This document shows, piece after piece, positions 62,566 through 64,000 of a stretch of 64,000 nucleotides of DNA. This DNA comes from Spirosoma aureum (GTDB lineage Bacteria; Bacteroidota; Bacteroidia; Cytophagales; Spirosomataceae). Where the stretch lies: positions 828,501-892,500 of the forward strand of contig NZ_CP050063.1 of the NCBI RefSeq assembly GCF_011604685.1. Direction: 5' to 3'. The position numbers and the translations under genes were made by a program. Positions within the stretch are counted from its first letter, which is position 1. Every line of letters begins with the position of its first letter. The notes under the pieces are model-generated. The model saw only the letters and a program-made list of their open reading frames with translations. It did not search any database and was not told the origin of the DNA.

Positions 62566-63441
62566 ATGAATCAGGAAAATCATAAAAAAGAGATTCTATT
62601 TTTAAGTGATACGCAAGCCCCGATGTGGGTTGAGCGGTTAGTGCTGCGAGCGCACCAGAACACCAAAGCGACAACCACAATCTTTGCTGAAATCATACGA
62701 TTGAAACCCGCCGTACTGTATTGGCTCGGTGACATTGTATCGCTGGGCTACAGGAATAATAAGTGGCGGATTATTGATCAGTTTCTGGCGAAATGTACCG
62801 AAGTGGGCACCGCCGTCTATGCGATCATGGGTAACCACGACGTGATGGGCCGCCCTCGAAAAGGTGCCCGAAATTTCCAGCAACGCTTTCCTGAACACAG
62901 TCCTACAGGCTATATAAAAACCACCGACGGCATCGCTGTCGTCATGTTGAACTCTAATTTCAGCATACTTTCTGTTGCTGATCTGGTGAAACAGCAAACC
63001 TGGTATGAACAGGCGCTTCGTGATCTTGATGCCGACCCCACTGTGAATGTTATTATCGTTACCTGCCACCACGCTCCGTACTCAAACAGCAAACTGGTTG
63101 GTTCCTCGAAGCTGGTTCAGCAACGATTTGTGCCTGCCTATACCAAAACGCAAAAGGGACGGCTGTTTATTACGGGGCATTCTCACGCGTTCGAGCGATA
63201 CCAGTTTGAGGGAAAAGAGTTTCTGGTCATTGGCGGTGGGGGAGGTCTCCGACAGCCATTGAATATGTCGCCGAACCGCCTTCCCGATATGGCGACGACG
63301 TATAAACCCTTATTCCATTACCTTGCCGTTCGTCGTGAGGGAGATGGCCTTGTGCTAACATCGTACTGTTTACGAAAGGATTTTTCGGGCTTTGATCAGG
63401 GCTATCAGTTTACGATACAGGCCGAAGTACCCGTATCCTGA
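62566..63441 (+). CDS. Calcineurin-like metallophosphoesterase
   Basis: 291 residues, no signal peptide. Metallophosphoesterase motifs are present in order: FLSDTQAP (Asp16; the usual D-x-H is D-T-Q), WLGDIVS, MGNHDVMG, TCHHAPYS and TGHSHAFE. Two metals should bind these residues. The first-motif His is replaced by Gln, as I recall for a subset of this superfamily. Cytoplasmic; it could act on phosphodiesters, phosphomonoesters or cyclic nucleotides. It follows the SusCD/phosphodiesterase region but after a gap of about 96 nt. Confidence 0.88.
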   Translation: MNQENHKKEILFLSDTQAPMWVERLVLRAHQNTKATTTIFAEIIRLKPAVLYWLGDIVSLGYRNNKWRIIDQFLAKCTEVGTAVYAIMGNHDVMGRPRKGARNFQQRFPEHSPTGYIKTTDGIAVVMLNSNFSILSVADLVKQQTWYEQALRDLDADPTVNVIIVTCHHAPYSNSKLVGSSKLVQQRFVPAYTKTQKGRLFITGHSHAFERYQFEGKEFLVIGGGGGLRQPLNMSPNRLPDMATTYKPLFHYLAVRREGDGLVLTSYCLRKDFSGFDQGYQFTIQAEVPVS

Positions 63442-63446
63442 CGTAA

Positions 63447-64000
63447 TCATTCTTCAGCCACCGTTCCGACGCCCAATTCCGAGAACAGCGTCTGCCAGTA
63501 TTGCGTTACGGCCGGGTTATTTTCCTTGACGGATGCGTTCGGTTCAAACGGCAGTACCATCGTAATGTCTGGACTGCCAAGGGTATATCGCTTCAATTGT
63601 TCCGCATCCAGTTTGGCCCACTCGTCGGCCTGAGCGTTATCCTTGGGCGGTTTTACCTGAAAATCCCGTCGGCCGGTGCCTTTTACGCTTTCGATCATAT
63701 CGCTCAGGTAATATACTTTCACCGTGGCTCCGGTCTCGTTGGCTTTGGCAATGACGGGCAAACTGGCCCAAATATCCGTTTCCTGATTCGATGATCCCGA
63801 GTTCTGGGCAACTAACTGTTGCAAAACCCGCTGACGAATCTGGGATTTCTCCTTCGAAAGAGCCATCGCAAATTCGGTTTCGGCCGTTTCGCGATCGGTT
63901 GGGCTGGCCGCCGATACGTCATCCATTTCAGAGCGAACCGATACATTGAGAGCACGGGCTTTCGAGGTGTTTTCATGGATAAAATACACCTCGAGCCGGT
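63447..64000 (-). CDS. Hypothetical protein, 5' part outside window
   Basis: The frame is open through the right edge, so the N-terminus is missing; about 184 residues are visible. The visible part contains VYFIHENTSKARALNVSVRS, a Glu/Ser/Gln-rich helix, and LPVIAKANETGATVKVYYLS followed by DMIES, which loosely resembles a von Willebrand A-type fold (SDM loop). The C-terminus ends PAVTQYWQTLFSELGVGTVA. I do not recognise the family. It converges on the metallophosphoesterase gene with 5 nt between the stops. Confidence 0.6.
   Translation of the reverse strand, partial: RLEVYFIHENTSKARALNVSVRSEMDDVSAASPTDRETAETEFAMALSKEKSQIRQRVLQQLVAQNSGSSNQETDIWASLPVIAKANETGATVKVYYLSDMIESVKGTGRRDFQVKPPKDNAQADEWAKLDAEQLKRYTLGSPDITMVLPFEPNASVKENNPAVTQYWQTLFSELGVGTVAEE

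Overview
The window looks like a chromosomal segment of a Bacteroidota bacterium, most likely order Cytophagales and close to Spirosoma. The evidence is a SusC/SusD pair, several secreted proteins with C-terminal type IX secretion (T9SS type A) sorting domains, putative promoters with the Bacteroidota -7 box TAnnTTTG, a DUF1800/DUF1501 pair, an ECF sigma factor with a small overlapping partner, and a long-form PurM. Base composition is near 50 % GC with AT-rich intergenic gaps. I saw no tRNA, rRNA, insertion sequence, prophage or CRISPR array. The species placement is inference from gene families.

Layout. 1-3.9 kb: the end of a zinc alcohol dehydrogenase, a frameshifted SGNH hydrolase, a DUF1963 protein and a membrane/ankyrin protein. 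4-10.9 kb: two tandem S8 subtilisin-like proteases with T9SS tails. 11.2-14.3 kb: a possible gene remnant, then DUF1800 and DUF1501. 14.4-20.3 kb: purE, a LysM protein, a DUF481 protein, a Gfo/Idh/MocA oxidoreductase, purM and a secreted T9SS protein. 20.3-27.1 kb: a TetR-controlled RND efflux operon (tetR, tolC-like, DUF3995, adaptor, RND pump) with matching palindromes before tetR and before the tolC-like gene. 27.5-36 kb: a thioredoxin-like protein, a coiled-coil lipoprotein, a CrtA-like protein, a frameshifted ppiD-like foldase, rdgB, an FKBP lipoprotein, a DHH phosphoesterase, ndk and nth. 36.1-42.1 kb: ECF sigma factor, a TPR histidine kinase and a DUF5916 protein. 42.3-47.3 kb: rnr, a PolB-type exonuclease-fold protein with altered catalytic residues, a hypothetical, lipB and a YraN protein. 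47.4-50.5 kb: an S41 peptidase and a conserved 489-aa protein of unknown role. 51-62.5 kb: SusC, SusD, a CRTAC1/FG-GAP lipoprotein, an outer-membrane protein, a glycerophosphodiesterase-like lipoprotein and a small barrel protein. 62.6-64 kb: a metallophosphoesterase and the 3' part of an unknown gene.

The strongest signals for follow-up are: two genes broken at poly-G tracts, both repaired by one extra G; a TetR operator motif (TAAACA-N-TGTTTA) found at both control points of the efflux operon; an exonuclease-family protein whose DEDD residues look substituted; a conserved protein of unknown function; a SusCD locus that carries a phosphodiesterase-like lipoprotein instead of glycoside hydrolases; and several families of palindromic intergenic repeats, one of which encodes the end of LipB.

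Family assignments rest on reading motifs by eye; no database search was run.
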